Shown: positions 41,582-49,942, numbered from the stretch's first letter. The stretch is DNA of 64,000 nucleotides from an uncultured Paracoccaceae bacterium (GCA_947500825.1 CANMTR010000002.1:1-64000), one strand, 5' to 3'. The notes: generated by a model not told the origin, from the letters alone. Numbers and translations: made by a program.

Positions 41582-42184
41582 TCACTGCGCCCACGCCGGA
41601 CGGCCCGGCGCCGCCGGAGCAGTCGGCTGCGGTGCCGCCGCCTGTTGCAGCGCGGGCTGCGCGGGCGGCTGGTAGCCGTGGCCGGCCGTGCCCATGACCT
41701 GCGCATAGTCGCGATGGTCTGGCGTGACCGCGGCACGGATCGCGTTCTTGTCCTCGCCCATGGCGTCGGAGCCGATGTCGATGCGCGCGACGAACTCCAG
41801 CCCGTCGAGATCGGCGAAGCCGTTGATCCGCCGTGCCGCCTGCGCCTCGGGCGAGGTGTCCTTGTCCGAGATCCCGCGCGCCGAGTTCAGCATGCCGCGG
41901 ACGAGGCTGCGGCCCATATTGGCCCAGTCCGGCCCCTTGGGGCTGTGCAACCCGATCAAGGTGAAGATCTTGCGCCGGGCATAGGGGCCCTCGAGCACGG
42001 TAAATTCGCCGTTGAGATACACCGCACCGGTGGCGCCCCGGGTGGCATATCCCCCGGTCCAGCCCTGCGAGGGGTCGTCGAAGCCGCCGGGGCGGATGGT
42101 CAGGCGCACCTTGGCCAGCGTGCCCTTGGGGATGAGGTTCGTGTTCGACTGCGCGTCGTTGAAGTCGTTCCAGAGACCGGTCAT
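41582..42184 (-). CDS. Phage protein of unknown function, possibly DNA-binding
   Basis: A 200-residue protein with a beta-rich core (IPKGTLAKVRLTIRPGG, AVYLNGEFTVLEGPYARRK) and a disordered C-terminus of Gln, Ala and Pro ending PGRPAWAQ. The ordered core with a floppy tail between an ATPase gene and a helicase gene resembles phage single-strand binding or DUF669-type proteins. I cannot assign it firmly. It starts 14 bases after the ATPase gene. Confidence 0.6.
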   Translation of the reverse strand: MTGLWNDFNDAQSNTNLIPKGTLAKVRLTIRPGGFDDPSQGWTGGYATRGATGAVYLNGEFTVLEGPYARRKIFTLIGLHSPKGPDWANMGRSLVRGMLNSARGISDKDTSPEAQAARRINGFADLDGLEFVARIDIGSDAMGEDKNAIRAAVTPDHRDYAQVMGTAGHGYQPPAQPALQQAAAPQPTAPAAPGRPAWAQ

Positions 42185-42198
42185 GGCGTGGGGTCCTT

Positions 42199-43077
42199 TC
42201 AGTTGGTGGGATCGGATTGAGGGGTCGCGGCAGGCGCCGGCATGCGCGGCGCCTCGGTCACGAGCGGGCGCGCATCGATCGGCAGCGGCTGGCGGATCTT
42301 CTCGATGAGCTGGCCGAGATGCGGCGGCTCGAGCAGGTCGAGACGGCCGGAGCGGTCCTTGGCCGGGTAGCCCCAGCTGTTCTGCGTGTGGCAGACGAAC
42401 ACCCGCTGCGGCACGCCGTTGTCGTAGGGCAGCGAGGTGAGCGTCAGCACCTCGTCGACGATGCCGGGCAGCTCAAGCCCGGTCTTCGAGCCGTCGATCT
42501 GCGGGGCGAAGACCTTGCGATTGAAGTCGTCGAACTTCTCGTCGAGGATCCCGACAAAGATCACGTTCTTCGCCCGCGTGTGCTGGAGGTGCGTGAGCCA
42601 GGCGATCATCTCGCGCCCATGCAGCCCGTAGGCGCCGCGGATATCCGGCTTGCCGGTCTTATCGGAATGCGCCTCCGGCTGGCCCTTGCACCACTGGAAG
42701 CAGAGCCGCCCCGCCACGGTGATCGAGTCGATAAAGACCGTGTCGTACTTCTCCAGTACCTTCGGATCGCCGTACTTCTTGCAGATCGCCTGGTAGTGGT
42801 CCTCGCTGTAGGGCTGGTCCTTGCGCAGCGCCGGGTTCGGCCCGCCGATGAACACCGCGAAGTCGCGGCATTCCCGCCAGGTGCGCGGGCGGATCGTGTC
42901 GATTGCCAGCCCCTCAATGGCGAGATCGCCGGCCTCGAGGTCGAAGAACAGCGAGGTGGTCGAATTGAGCGTGCGCAGCAGCATGGTCTTGCCGATGCCC
43001 GGAGGTCCGAAGATGGCGGCCTTCACGCCGCGCACCTCCGCCAGCCGCTCGTCGGCGGTGATGATCGGGAGGCTCAT
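42199..43077 (-). CDS. Phage nucleotide-binding AAA protein
   Basis: A 292-residue RecA/AAA-type ATPase: AAIFGPPGIGKTMLLRTL is the Walker A motif near residue 25, YDTVFIDSITVAGRLCF the Walker B, and VIFVGILDEKFDDF a later strand. It belongs to the phage nucleotide-binding (AAA_24-like) family found in replication and recombination blocks, which may load or remodel recombinases. The ATG at 43077 overlaps the stop of the DUF7173-like gene by 4 bases, which fixes the start. The C-terminus is Pro-rich. Confidence 0.75.
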   Translation of the reverse strand: MSLPIITADERLAEVRGVKAAIFGPPGIGKTMLLRTLNSTTSLFFDLEAGDLAIEGLAIDTIRPRTWRECRDFAVFIGGPNPALRKDQPYSEDHYQAICKKYGDPKVLEKYDTVFIDSITVAGRLCFQWCKGQPEAHSDKTGKPDIRGAYGLHGREMIAWLTHLQHTRAKNVIFVGILDEKFDDFNRKVFAPQIDGSKTGLELPGIVDEVLTLTSLPYDNGVPQRVFVCHTQNSWGYPAKDRSGRLDLLEPPHLGQLIEKIRQPLPIDARPLVTEAPRMPAPAATPQSDPTN

Positions 43078-43562
43078 GCATCGCCTCCCTGCGGCCGGAT
43101 CTCGACCTTCAACGCGCCGGTCGTCACGGTCCGCGCCGGCTCGAAACCCTGGCGGATCGCATCGGGCCAGGCCGCGTATTTGCGCTCGGGCACCTTGAAG
43201 CCGATGTCGACATATTCGGTCGGGTCGTCCCCGGCCGCGCGGATCCGCTCGACCATCGCGGCCAGCTGGGACTGGTCCCACTCGACGCGTTTCGGCAGGT
43301 CGGCGACCACGGTGAAATCGCCGTCGTCGAACCGGACGGTGCCGGTATCCTTGGCCTGCGCTTGCCGTTCCTCGGCGGCGCGGGTGGCGTAGCGGACGGT
43401 CAGCGCGGCATCGAGCCGGGTCTTCGCGGCCTTGTCGCGCTTCAGGCACTCGTCGATCTCGCGCTGGAGGATGGCCAGCAGTTCGACGGGCAGCCCGGCG
43501 ATCTCCTGCGGGCTGAGGCCCGGCAGGTCATCGGGCGTTGGGGTGTTCTCGGGATAGGGCAT
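43074..43562 (-). CDS. DUF7173-like phage protein
   Basis: A 162-residue protein: an N-terminal Pro/Asp-rich part, a helical segment (LLAILQREIDECLKRDKAAK) and a C-terminal domain with TVRFDDGDFTVVADLPKRVEW and YVDIGFKVPERKYAAWP. Similar proteins precede the AAA ATPase in related phages and, as I recall, fall in DUF7173. No catalytic motif is seen. Its 4-base overlap with the ATPase gene suggests a shared role in replication or recombination. Confidence 0.65.
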   Translation of the reverse strand: MPYPENTPTPDDLPGLSPQEIAGLPVELLAILQREIDECLKRDKAAKTRLDAALTVRYATRAAEERQAQAKDTGTVRFDDGDFTVVADLPKRVEWDQSQLAAMVERIRAAGDDPTEYVDIGFKVPERKYAAWPDAIRQGFEPARTVTTGALKVEIRPQGGDA

Positions 43563-43589
43563 TGGGGTCTCCGGGATAGGGGATGGGGA

Positions 43590-43952
43590 TCAGGCGGCCT
43601 CGAGCAGGCGCATCGAGAGCGCGGCGCCGGATGGGCCGGGCTTCGGTCGGGCGACGGCGATGTAGGCGAAAGCGTCGGGGCCGAGCCGGGACTGCACGAG
43701 GTGGATGAGGTTCTGCTCGGCCGCGCGCCGGGCAGCGGCCGCCACCAGTTGCAGCGTGCGTTGGCGATCCGCCGGCAGCTTCGAGATGACCGACGTGGCA
43801 TCGACGGCGAGGAAGCCGCGGTGATACACCAGAGCCTCGCCGGGCTCGGCCTGCGCGATCCAGGCCGCAAGCCCGACCTCGTCGAGCGCCGGCCCGTTCG
43901 CGCCGTGCAGCTGCACGACATCGGCCTCGGTGATGGGCGACAGGCGTCCCAT
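43590..43952 (-). CDS. Early phage protein of unknown function
   Basis: A 120-residue protein starting MGRLSPITEADVVQLHGAN and ending GAALSMRLLEAA. It has an alpha/beta look with a conserved-looking GEALVYHRGFLAVD. It lies between the HTH gene, with which it shares one base (TGATG), and the DUF7173-like gene. I recognise the type from the same place in other Rhodobacteraceae prophages but know no function. Confidence 0.6.
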   Translation of the reverse strand: MGRLSPITEADVVQLHGANGPALDEVGLAAWIAQAEPGEALVYHRGFLAVDATSVISKLPADRQRTLQLVAAAARRAAEQNLIHLVQSRLGPDAFAYIAVARPKPGPSGAALSMRLLEAA

Positions 43953-44164
43953 CAGGCCGCTCCGGCGCGCGGCTGGGTGTCCATGGTGTGCTGGAGCTGG
44001 TCGCGCTCGAAGGCGACGATGTCCTCGAGCCGGTAGACGACCCGTCCACCGATCTTCATGTAGGCCGGGCCTTCACCCGCCCACCGCCAGCGCTCCAGCG
44101 TGCGATGCGAGATCGTCCAGCGACGGGCGAGTTCCTTCTGATTCAGGCAATGCTTCTGCTGCAT
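43952..44164 (-). CDS. Helix-turn-helix excisionase/AlpA-like protein
   Basis: A 70-residue protein starting MQQKHCLNQKELARRWTIS, with RTLERWRWAGEGPAYMKIGG and VVYRLEDIVAFE. This is the MerR-type winged HTH of phage excisionases and AlpA regulators. It is the first gene of the early minus-strand block and may control it, or serve as recombination directionality factor for the serine recombinase at 48.2 kb. The upstream gap contains GGGGGATGG repeats that it or the repressor may bind. Confidence 0.75.
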   Translation of the reverse strand: MQQKHCLNQKELARRWTISHRTLERWRWAGEGPAYMKIGGRVVYRLEDIVAFERDQLQHTMDTQPRAGAA

Positions 44165-44236
44165 CGGCTCTCTCCATTTGCGTGTGCTTCGGAGAGAGAT
44201 TGCGAAATCCCGCTATGGGATGTCGTCAGGATCGCA

Positions 44237-44367
44237 GGGGGATGCAGAGGGGGATGGGAATGGCCTTGCAGGACAGGCTTGGACGGGTTGGTGGGGGATC
44301 GTCATCCCCCTCCATCCCCCAGCCGATCCCACACCGCGTGCAACCCGAGACCCCGCATGGGGGATGG
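44237..44367. repeat. GGGGGATGG repeats and hairpin, candidate early operator
   Basis: The gene-free gap 44165-44375 holds repeated GGGGGAT motifs: direct at 44237-44243, 44249-44255, 44293-44299 and 44359-44365, inverted at 44304-44310 and 44314-44320. Three of them extend to GGGGGATGG. The pair at 44293-44310 forms a perfect 7-bp hairpin with a 4-base loop. The cluster lies upstream of the first early gene. Confidence 0.5.
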
Positions 44368-44375
44368 CAGGCGAG

Positions 44376-45059
44376 TCAGTCGATGTTGAGACGGTAGCCG
44401 CCGCGGCGGTCGGAACGGATCAGCTGCCGCCAGTCCTTCTGCGACTTGAAGACGTCGGCCATGCGCAGGCTCTTCGAGCCGCCCGAGGACAGGATGGCCT
44501 TGCCGCTCTGCCAGGATTCGCCGCGCTGCGCGGCCTCGTGCAGGGCGCGGACCACCTGTGCCTGAATCGGGCCGAGCCGGAAGCGGTAGCCGTTGCAGCG
44601 CACCTCCTGGTAATCGGCTGAGGCGATGAAGGTGCTCTCCTCCATCGCCGAGCCGCCGGAGGAGAACTCTGACTGGAGCTCGAAACGATCGCGTTCTTCG
44701 CGCCTTAGCAGCAGATCGCCGATCATCACGAAGACCGGCTTGGCCTCGCCATAGAGCGACGCGTAGTCCGCGCGTGGCGTGCGAAACTCGCTGACATGGA
44801 GTTCGCCGCAGCGGAACAGTTGGAAGACATCGCAGGCGTGCAGGTCGAGCAGCCCACTGAAGGGCTTCTGCTCCCACGGCACGCGGAACCGCTCGCCGTC
44901 CTGACCCTCCTCGTAGTCGCCGAACTCGACCGGCTCGCCGAAGACGCGCACCGACAGACGGAGCTTGTCGTTCTCGGCCAGGTAGACGAGGTCCGTCTCG
45001 GAGATCCGCCAGCGCTCGAGCACCTCGGGGAGCGTGAAATACAGCTTGTCGATGTGCAC
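44376..45059 (-). CDS. Phage early protein of unknown function, divergent from the repressor
   Basis: A 227-residue protein. The N-terminus (LYFTLPEVLERWRISETDLV) looks like a MerR/excisionase-type HTH, the middle is beta-rich, and the C-terminal part (GPIQAQVVRALHEAAQRGE, then SLRMADVFKSQKDWRQLI) resembles a winged helix. It is transcribed away from the CI-like repressor gene across a 108-base promoter region, the position of an early regulator in many temperate phages. A Cro-like or activator role is inference. Confidence 0.6.
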   Translation of the reverse strand: MHIDKLYFTLPEVLERWRISETDLVYLAENDKLRLSVRVFGEPVEFGDYEEGQDGERFRVPWEQKPFSGLLDLHACDVFQLFRCGELHVSEFRTPRADYASLYGEAKPVFVMIGDLLLRREERDRFELQSEFSSGGSAMEESTFIASADYQEVRCNGYRFRLGPIQAQVVRALHEAAQRGESWQSGKAILSSGGSKSLRMADVFKSQKDWRQLIRSDRRGGYRLNID

Positions 45060-45167
45060 GCGCCCCTCCGATTCCGCTGCCTGATGTTTACCTTTTGTTC
45101 TTATTCGCTTGACGGCCGTCGATCAATCCGATTTTATCCTATTTCATCCACAGATGGGTGGGGAAAC
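45060..45167. promoter_or_regulatory. Divergent immunity-region promoter/operator
   Basis: This AT-richer gap separates the repressor gene (plus) from the early protein gene (minus). On the plus strand TTGACG (45109-45114) is followed after 18 bases by TTTATC (45133-45138), and GGTGGGGA lies just before the ATG at 45168. The dyad GACGGCCGTC (45111-45120) overlaps the -35 and is a natural repressor site. Confidence 0.5.
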
Positions 45168-45845
45168 ATGAACGAGCACCACACGCTTGCCGACCGTCTC
45201 AGGGCCCGGGCCAACCAGCTCGGCCTCAGCCCCGCCCACGTCGCCGAGATGGCCGGCGTGAACCGCTCCTTCGTCTACGACATCCTGCGCGGACGATCAT
45301 CCCGCCCCGGCATCGACCGGCTGGCCGAGGTCGCCCGTGTGCTGAGAGTCGACCGCGAGTGGCTGATCCACGGGATCGGCGATGTCGAAGGCACGCCGCC
45401 TTTCATCGAGAACCCGGATGAGGCCTTCGTCTCGATCGCGCACGCCAGCCCGCGCCCGTCGATGGGCGGCGGCGCCGTTGTCCTGGAACAGGACGACCCC
45501 GCCGGCCGCGCCTACCACTTCCGGCGGTCGTGGATCCGACACAGCCTCAAGGCCAGCCCCTCCCAGCTGCGGATCATGCATGTCGAAGGCGATAGCATGG
45601 CACCCACGCTGCTCGACGGCGACACTGTGCTCGTCGACATGGCGCGCCGCGCACCGAACCCGCCCGGCATCTTCGTGCTGGACGACGGCATGGGGCTTGT
45701 GGCCAAGCGGCTCGAGCACATCCCGAACAGCGACCCGCCCGCGGTGCGCGTCATCTCGGACAACGGCTTCTACAGCCCCTACGAGCGAACGGCCGACGAG
45801 ATCCACATCGTCGGCCGCATCCGTTGGTTCGCGCGGGAGATCTGA
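45168..45845 (+). CDS. CI/LexA-like phage repressor (XRE HTH + S24 peptidase)
   Basis: A 225-residue repressor. Residues 7-65 are an XRE-type HTH (LGLSPAHVAEMAGVNRSFVY). Residues 125-225 are an S24 domain with the catalytic serine in VEGDSMAPTL (Ser143) and the lysine in LVAKRLE (Lys180). It should maintain lysogeny by repressing the divergent early genes and may self-cleave after DNA damage, although no clear Ala-Gly cleavage pair could be picked. The ATG at 45168 follows a GGTGGGGA ribosome site; the longer frame upstream is antisense to the neighbouring gene. Confidence 0.85.
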   Translation: MNEHHTLADRLRARANQLGLSPAHVAEMAGVNRSFVYDILRGRSSRPGIDRLAEVARVLRVDREWLIHGIGDVEGTPPFIENPDEAFVSIAHASPRPSMGGGAVVLEQDDPAGRAYHFRRSWIRHSLKASPSQLRIMHVEGDSMAPTLLDGDTVLVDMARRAPNPPGIFVLDDGMGLVAKRLEHIPNSDPPAVRVISDNGFYSPYERTADEIHIVGRIRWFAREI

Positions 45846-45846
45846 G

Positions 45847-46578
45847 GTGATCACGTTCCGGGAGCTCAACGATACCGATCCGGCGCTGGCGCATTCGCCG
45901 CTGGTACGCGGGGTCGAAAAGACCTTCGCCTGGATCGGCGAGCATGGCGGCATCCCCCTGACCCCGTCCAAGGCGTTCAAGCGCGTGTTCGTGCACTGGG
46001 CCGCGGCCGAGTTCGACTGGCCGGGCCACACCGAGGCGAACCTCTTCGCCGTCAACAAGGTCCTAAACGAGCCGGACTTTGCCCCGCTCATGGTGCTGCA
46101 CGACATGATTATCGCGATGAAGCTCGGGCGGCATTACAAGGGCGAGCTCCGCCTGACCAAGGCAGGCCAGGCGATGGTCGGCCATCCCGGTCGGATCTTC
46201 GGCACGGTCGTCCCGTTCTTCCTGTTCCGGATCAACCACGCCAGCATGTCGCGCTTCGACGACGCGTCGATCCTCGGCAACTGGGACGTGTTCCTGAACG
46301 TGCTCAACGTCGAGACCGAGAACGGCGCCACCGGCGCACACCTCCGCCGCGTGCTCTTCGGCGAGCCTGAGACGGGACCGCTCCCGCGCTATGACGAGGT
46401 TCTGGGCCAGCTCTACATCCAAGTGCTGCGCCCATTGTGCTGGGCGGGCCTTCTGCAGCAGGAGCGTGGGGCGCCGAGCTATCGGTCTGAGGATGCCATA
46501 TTCATGAAGACGCAGCTGTGGCGGGCGGCACTGCGGCTGGAGACGGACGGGGTGGTTGGTAGGGCGACGCGGCACTGA
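45847..46578 (+). CDS. Protein of unknown function encoded with the repressor
   Basis: A 243-residue protein starting with GTG at 45847, one base after the repressor stop, with GAGGTG context. It contains HSPLVRGVEKTFAWIGEHGG and SKAFKRVFVHWAAAEFDW, and a helical core (LMVLHDMIIAMKLGRHYKGE). I recall relatives next to S24 repressors in Rhodobacteraceae prophages without known function. Cotranscription with the repressor suggests a role in lysogeny or superinfection control. Confidence 0.6.
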   Translation: MITFRELNDTDPALAHSPLVRGVEKTFAWIGEHGGIPLTPSKAFKRVFVHWAAAEFDWPGHTEANLFAVNKVLNEPDFAPLMVLHDMIIAMKLGRHYKGELRLTKAGQAMVGHPGRIFGTVVPFFLFRINHASMSRFDDASILGNWDVFLNVLNVETENGATGAHLRRVLFGEPETGPLPRYDEVLGQLYIQVLRPLCWAGLLQQERGAPSYRSEDAIFMKTQLWRAALRLETDGVVGRATRH

Positions 46579-46761
46579 CAAATGCTTGTCATCACTCCAC
46601 CCGTAGACGATGTTCGAAGCCTACAAAGACCAGCCAAGGCCACCTTCTTGATAAGGCAAAAGATGCGACAGCAACAATAGTGCCCATAATCCTCGATTAT
46701 CGCCTTCTCACCCGCACCTCTCTCCAATGAACAACCCAAGAAACCACCAGCCGAAGATATC

Positions 46762-47382
46762 ATGGACATGTCCAATTCTATAATTGGTCTCTTCAGCTTG
46801 ATACTTGGTTTCTCCGGGGTTGTGCTGACCTTCGTTACCTTCTTTGCGCCTCATCTCATCTTGCGTTTGGCTATTCGCAATACGAAAGGATGGCATGAGG
46901 TTCCTGCGGCGCGGGAAGCGACCAAGCTATTCAGGCACCGATTTTTCTCTGGATTCACCATCGAAGTTGATCTGACTGAACCGGTAACGGAGGGATTCTA
47001 CGAACCGTGGATGGAAGCACTTCACATGCCAGACAAGCGTGCATCGCCCTATTACGTGTCAATTCATTTTAATGGACTGCCCGTCGAGCGGGAGCTCTTT
47101 GTGCTTTATGATGGGGGTCGGAATTTTATCCCGGTCCCGATGTTCAACGTCAGAGAAAAGAAGCGGTATGTTTCATTCACTCAGAGGCAGAAAGAGCTCG
47201 CAGGTATTGTTGGGTATGATTATTTTGGGAGAAGCTTCTCCGAAGTCTGTGAGGCGATATTGACATCGAGGCATAATCCCGGGTTTTTAGAAGAGTCTGA
47301 CATACCGTTGGAAAAGCGACTTGAGGATTTGGGAAGAAGAATCGATTCTTTCCGGACCAACTGCTCACTGCTGAAGCGCTGA
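46762..47382 (+). CDS. AT-rich cargo gene, membrane-anchored protein of unknown function
   Basis: A 206-residue protein. Residues 3-38 form an N-terminal membrane segment (SIIGLFSLILGFSGVVLTFV). The remainder is soluble, with beta-rich text such as SPYYVSIHFNGLPVERELFV and a Lys/Arg-rich C-terminus. Base composition is much more AT-rich than its neighbours, and it lies in the variable slot between the repressor pair and the recombinase module. Those are the marks of a moron gene, often superinfection exclusion or defence. I do not recognise the family. Confidence 0.6.
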   Translation: MDMSNSIIGLFSLILGFSGVVLTFVTFFAPHLILRLAIRNTKGWHEVPAAREATKLFRHRFFSGFTIEVDLTEPVTEGFYEPWMEALHMPDKRASPYYVSIHFNGLPVERELFVLYDGGRNFIPVPMFNVREKKRYVSFTQRQKELAGIVGYDYFGRSFSEVCEAILTSRHNPGFLEESDIPLEKRLEDLGRRIDSFRTNCSLLKR

Positions 47383-47521
47383 GACAATCAGCTGCCGCCA
47401 CAGTACATCGTACTTGGCTACCATCCCTTTCGCGCTACTACGACAACCCTTTGTTTTATCTTGAATTACCCCGCCACGAGCGGTGAACACGGAGCAAACC
47501 GCCTCAGGAGGTTCGCTCCCC

Positions 47522-47740
47522 ATGCCCAACGACATCACCTTCGCGCCGCCCGCCAACACGCTCAACACCGATGAGCGGCTGGCAGAACTGGCCACCATTC
47601 TCGCCGGCGCCATCGCGCGCACCAACCCACCGGAAACGAACGAGAATTCTCCGCTCGACGGAGACAGTTCGCTGGACATTCTTGTCCTCAGACGCCGTCG
47701 TCGGAGACAGGTTTGCAACCGAGTTGGAGACGACACATGA
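47522..47740 (+). CDS. Small protein of the recombinase module
   Basis: A 72-residue protein (MPNDITFAPPANTLNTDER, then LAELATILAGAIARTNPPE) with a very basic end (RRRRRRQV). The ATG at 47522 follows AGGAGG with a 10-base spacer, so it is preferred over the ATG at 47483. It overlaps the DUF2924 gene by 4 bases. The same short protein precedes DUF2924 and serine recombinase genes in other alphaproteobacteria as I recall. Function unknown. Confidence 0.6.
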   Translation: MPNDITFAPPANTLNTDERLAELATILAGAIARTNPPETNENSPLDGDSSLDILVLRRRRRRQVCNRVGDDT

Positions 47741-48234
47741 CGAAAAACACAAGGAAATCAGACGCGAAGGCCGCGCCCGCACGCCAGGCGGAGGGGATAG
47801 ACGTCCTGGCCGAACTGGCGGCGCTGAAGGCGATGACGGTGCCTGAGCTACAGGAGAAGTGGCGGGCCATCTTTGGGGAGCGCGCGCCGAACGCCAGCCG
47901 CGGCAACCTCGAGCTTCGGCTCGGCTACCGCATCCAGGAACTGGCCCATGGCGGGATGCGCCGCGAGACGCGCCGCACGCTCGATGCGCTGGCCGACGAG
48001 GTCATGAGCGGCAAGCTGGGCGGCATACTGGCGGACCCGCGCAAGCCGGCGCCCGGCACGAAGCTGGTCCGCGAGTGGGCCGGCGAGGAGCACGTGGTCA
48101 CCGTTCTGGCGGACGGCTTCGAATGGCAGGGCCGGCGCTTCAAGTCGCTCTCGGCCGCGGTCCGCGCTATTACCGGGGCGCACTGGAATGGCTGGCGGTT
48201 CTTCGGGCTCGACCAGACCGGAGGCACCCAATGA
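47737..48234 (+). CDS. DUF2924 protein
   Basis: A 165-residue protein with the DUF2924 pattern: LKAMTVPELQEKWRAIFGE, then NLELRLGYRIQELAHGG and a C-terminal GFEWQGRRFKSLSAAVRAI, ending WRFFGLDQ. DUF2924 genes nearly always precede a large serine recombinase, as here, with a 4-base ATGA overlap. It is probably an accessory factor that influences recombination or its direction. That role is inferred from the constant gene pairing. Confidence 0.8.
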   Translation: MTKNTRKSDAKAAPARQAEGIDVLAELAALKAMTVPELQEKWRAIFGERAPNASRGNLELRLGYRIQELAHGGMRRETRRTLDALADEVMSGKLGGILADPRKPAPGTKLVREWAGEEHVVTVLADGFEWQGRRFKSLSAAVRAITGAHWNGWRFFGLDQTGGTQ

Positions 48235-49556
48235 CCAGAAAGTTCCAGACCGAACCGGCGCGCCGCCTGCGCTGCGCCGTCTACACCCGCAAGTCGAGCG
48301 AGGAAGGGCTCGACATGGAGTTCAACAGCCTCGACGCACAGCGGGAGGCCTGCGAGGCCTTCATCGCCAGCCAGCGCGCGGAGGGCTGGGCCTGTCTGCG
48401 CGAACGCTATGACGACGGCGGTTTCTCCGGCGGCACGCTGGACCGCCCCGCGCTGAAGCAGCTGATCGCTGATGTCGAGGACGGGCTGATCGACGTGGTC
48501 GTGGTCTACAAGATCGACCGCCTCAGCCGCGCGCTGATGGATTTCTCGAAGCTCGTCGAGATCTTCGACCGCCACGGGGTGACCTTCGTCTCGGTCACGC
48601 AGTCGTTCAACACGACCACGTCCATGGGGCGGCTGACGCTGAACATCCTGCTCAGCTTCGCCCAGTTCGAGCGCGAGGTGATCGGCGAGCGCATCCGCGA
48701 CAAGGTGGCCGCCTCGAAGAAGAAGGGCATGTGGATGGGCGGCTACGTGCCGCTCGGCTACGACGTGGTTGACCGCAAGCTGATCGTGAACGAGGCCGAA
48801 GCTGCGCACGTCCGGACCATTTTCGAGCTCTTCGCGCGGTCCGATTCCACCGCGGCCGTGATCCGGGAGCTGAACGCCCGCGGCATCCGGTCCAAGCGCG
48901 GCCGGCCCATCGACCGCGGGGCGCTCTACAAGCTGCTGCACAACCGCATCTATCGCGGCGAGATCATCCATAAGGGCGAGACATATCCCGGCATGCACGA
49001 GCCCATCGTGGATGCGGAGCTGTGGGAGGCCGCCCATGCCGTGCTGTCTGGCAACCGCAACCAGCGGGCCGGACGCACCCGGAGCACCGAGCCGGCGCTG
49101 CTGCGCGGGCTGATCTTCACCGAGACCGGCGCCGCGATGACGCCGCACCACACGAAGAAGGGCAACCGGCGGTACTGCTACTACGTCTCGATGGACGTGA
49201 TCCAGAAGCGCCCGACGGCCGAATTGCGCGGGCCCCAGCGGCTGCCCGCCGCCATGGTCGAGGAAGCGGTCATCGGAGAAATCCGGCGGCTGCTGCGCAC
49301 GCCGGAGATCATCGCGCGCACCGCCCGCGTGCTGAAGAAGGAGCGGCCCGACATCGACGAGGGCACCGTGACGGCGGCGCTGACGCAGTTCGACGATCTC
49401 TGGAAGGCCCTGATCCCCGTCGAGCAGGCCCGCGTCGTCCAACTGCTCGTGGCGCGCGTGACGGTAGGCGAGGACGGGCTCGACATCGACCTCCGCCATG
49501 ACGGTCTTGGCGCGCTGGCCAGCCTGATGACGCCGGCGCAAGAGGATGCCGCCTGA
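48231..49556 (+). CDS. Large serine recombinase / phage integrase
   Basis: A 441-residue serine recombinase. The resolvase domain (1-160) has VYTRKSSEEG with the catalytic Ser at about residue 22, NSLDAQREAC and VYKIDRLSRALMDF. A recombinase domain follows (GYVPLGYDV, then LYKLLHNRIYRGEIIHKGE). The zinc-ribbon cysteines of some relatives are missing. It probably integrates and excises the prophage. It overlaps the DUF2924 gene by 4 bases and the next gene by 1 (TGATG), so three proteins are made from one transcript. Confidence 0.85.
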   Translation: MTRKFQTEPARRLRCAVYTRKSSEEGLDMEFNSLDAQREACEAFIASQRAEGWACLRERYDDGGFSGGTLDRPALKQLIADVEDGLIDVVVVYKIDRLSRALMDFSKLVEIFDRHGVTFVSVTQSFNTTTSMGRLTLNILLSFAQFEREVIGERIRDKVAASKKKGMWMGGYVPLGYDVVDRKLIVNEAEAAHVRTIFELFARSDSTAAVIRELNARGIRSKRGRPIDRGALYKLLHNRIYRGEIIHKGETYPGMHEPIVDAELWEAAHAVLSGNRNQRAGRTRSTEPALLRGLIFTETGAAMTPHHTKKGNRRYCYYVSMDVIQKRPTAELRGPQRLPAAMVEEAVIGEIRRLLRTPEIIARTARVLKKERPDIDEGTVTAALTQFDDLWKALIPVEQARVVQLLVARVTVGEDGLDIDLRHDGLGALASLMTPAQEDAA

Positions 49557-49939
49557 TGCCCGCGAACGAGACGATCCGCGTCCACATCCCGCTCGCGGTC
49601 CGCAAACGCGGTGGTCGGCCGCGCATCCTGCCGCCGAAGGACATCGAGACGCCTGACCCGCCGCCGGGACAGGATCCCCGCGTGCTGCGCGCCATCGGCC
49701 GGGCATGGGCTTGGCGGAAGCGCATGGAGCGCGGGGAGGTCACCACTATCGCCGATCTCGCCGCCGAGGAGGGCCTCTCCGACCGCTACGTCAGCCGCCT
49801 CCTGCGCCTTGCATGGCTGGCGCCGGACGTCCTCGAGCGGCTTGTCGTGCGCCGCGAACCCTGCGCCATCAGCCTCTACGACCTCTGCTTCGTGGCGTCG
49901 CTGCCGTGGGACGAGCAGCCGGCGCGGGTGTTCGACTGA
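49556..49939 (+). CDS. HTH protein downstream of the serine recombinase
   Basis: A 127-residue basic protein. GEVTTIADLAAEEGLSDRYV and SRLLRLAWLAPDVLERLV form a helix-turn-helix region, like ParB-type HTH proteins. The N-terminus (MPANETIRVHIPLAVRKRG) is strand-like. It is coupled to the recombinase gene by a TGATG overlap. Such small HTH proteins commonly follow these recombinases, and a role as DNA-binding helper or directionality factor is plausible. Confidence 0.65.
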   Translation: MPANETIRVHIPLAVRKRGGRPRILPPKDIETPDPPPGQDPRVLRAIGRAWAWRKRMERGEVTTIADLAAEEGLSDRYVSRLLRLAWLAPDVLERLVVRREPCAISLYDLCFVASLPWDEQPARVFD

Positions 49940-49942
49940 CGG

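Larger units (their letters stand above)
8950..49939. mobile_element. Near-complete siphovirus-type prophage with GTA-like tail genes
   Basis: The stretch holds terminase, portal, capsid, head completion, tail, lysis, replication, repressor and serine recombinase genes in an order typical of Rhodobacteraceae temperate phages. The left edge is placed where base composition changes and the DUF6127 gene loses its expected C-terminus (about 8.95 kb). The right edge is set after the recombinase module, but could lie anywhere up to the tRNA-Ser at 51.17 kb. No direct repeat shared by the two edges was found by eye, so both limits are approximate. Two tail genes carry in-frame amber codons. Confidence 0.8.

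Noticed and set aside
45297-46106. 269-codon minus-strand frame opposite the repressor
   Set aside because: The plus-strand frame has clear HTH and S24 motifs; the antisense has none.
47925-49706. 593-codon minus-strand open frame
   Set aside because: It is antisense to the DUF2924 and serine recombinase genes and has no recognisable features.
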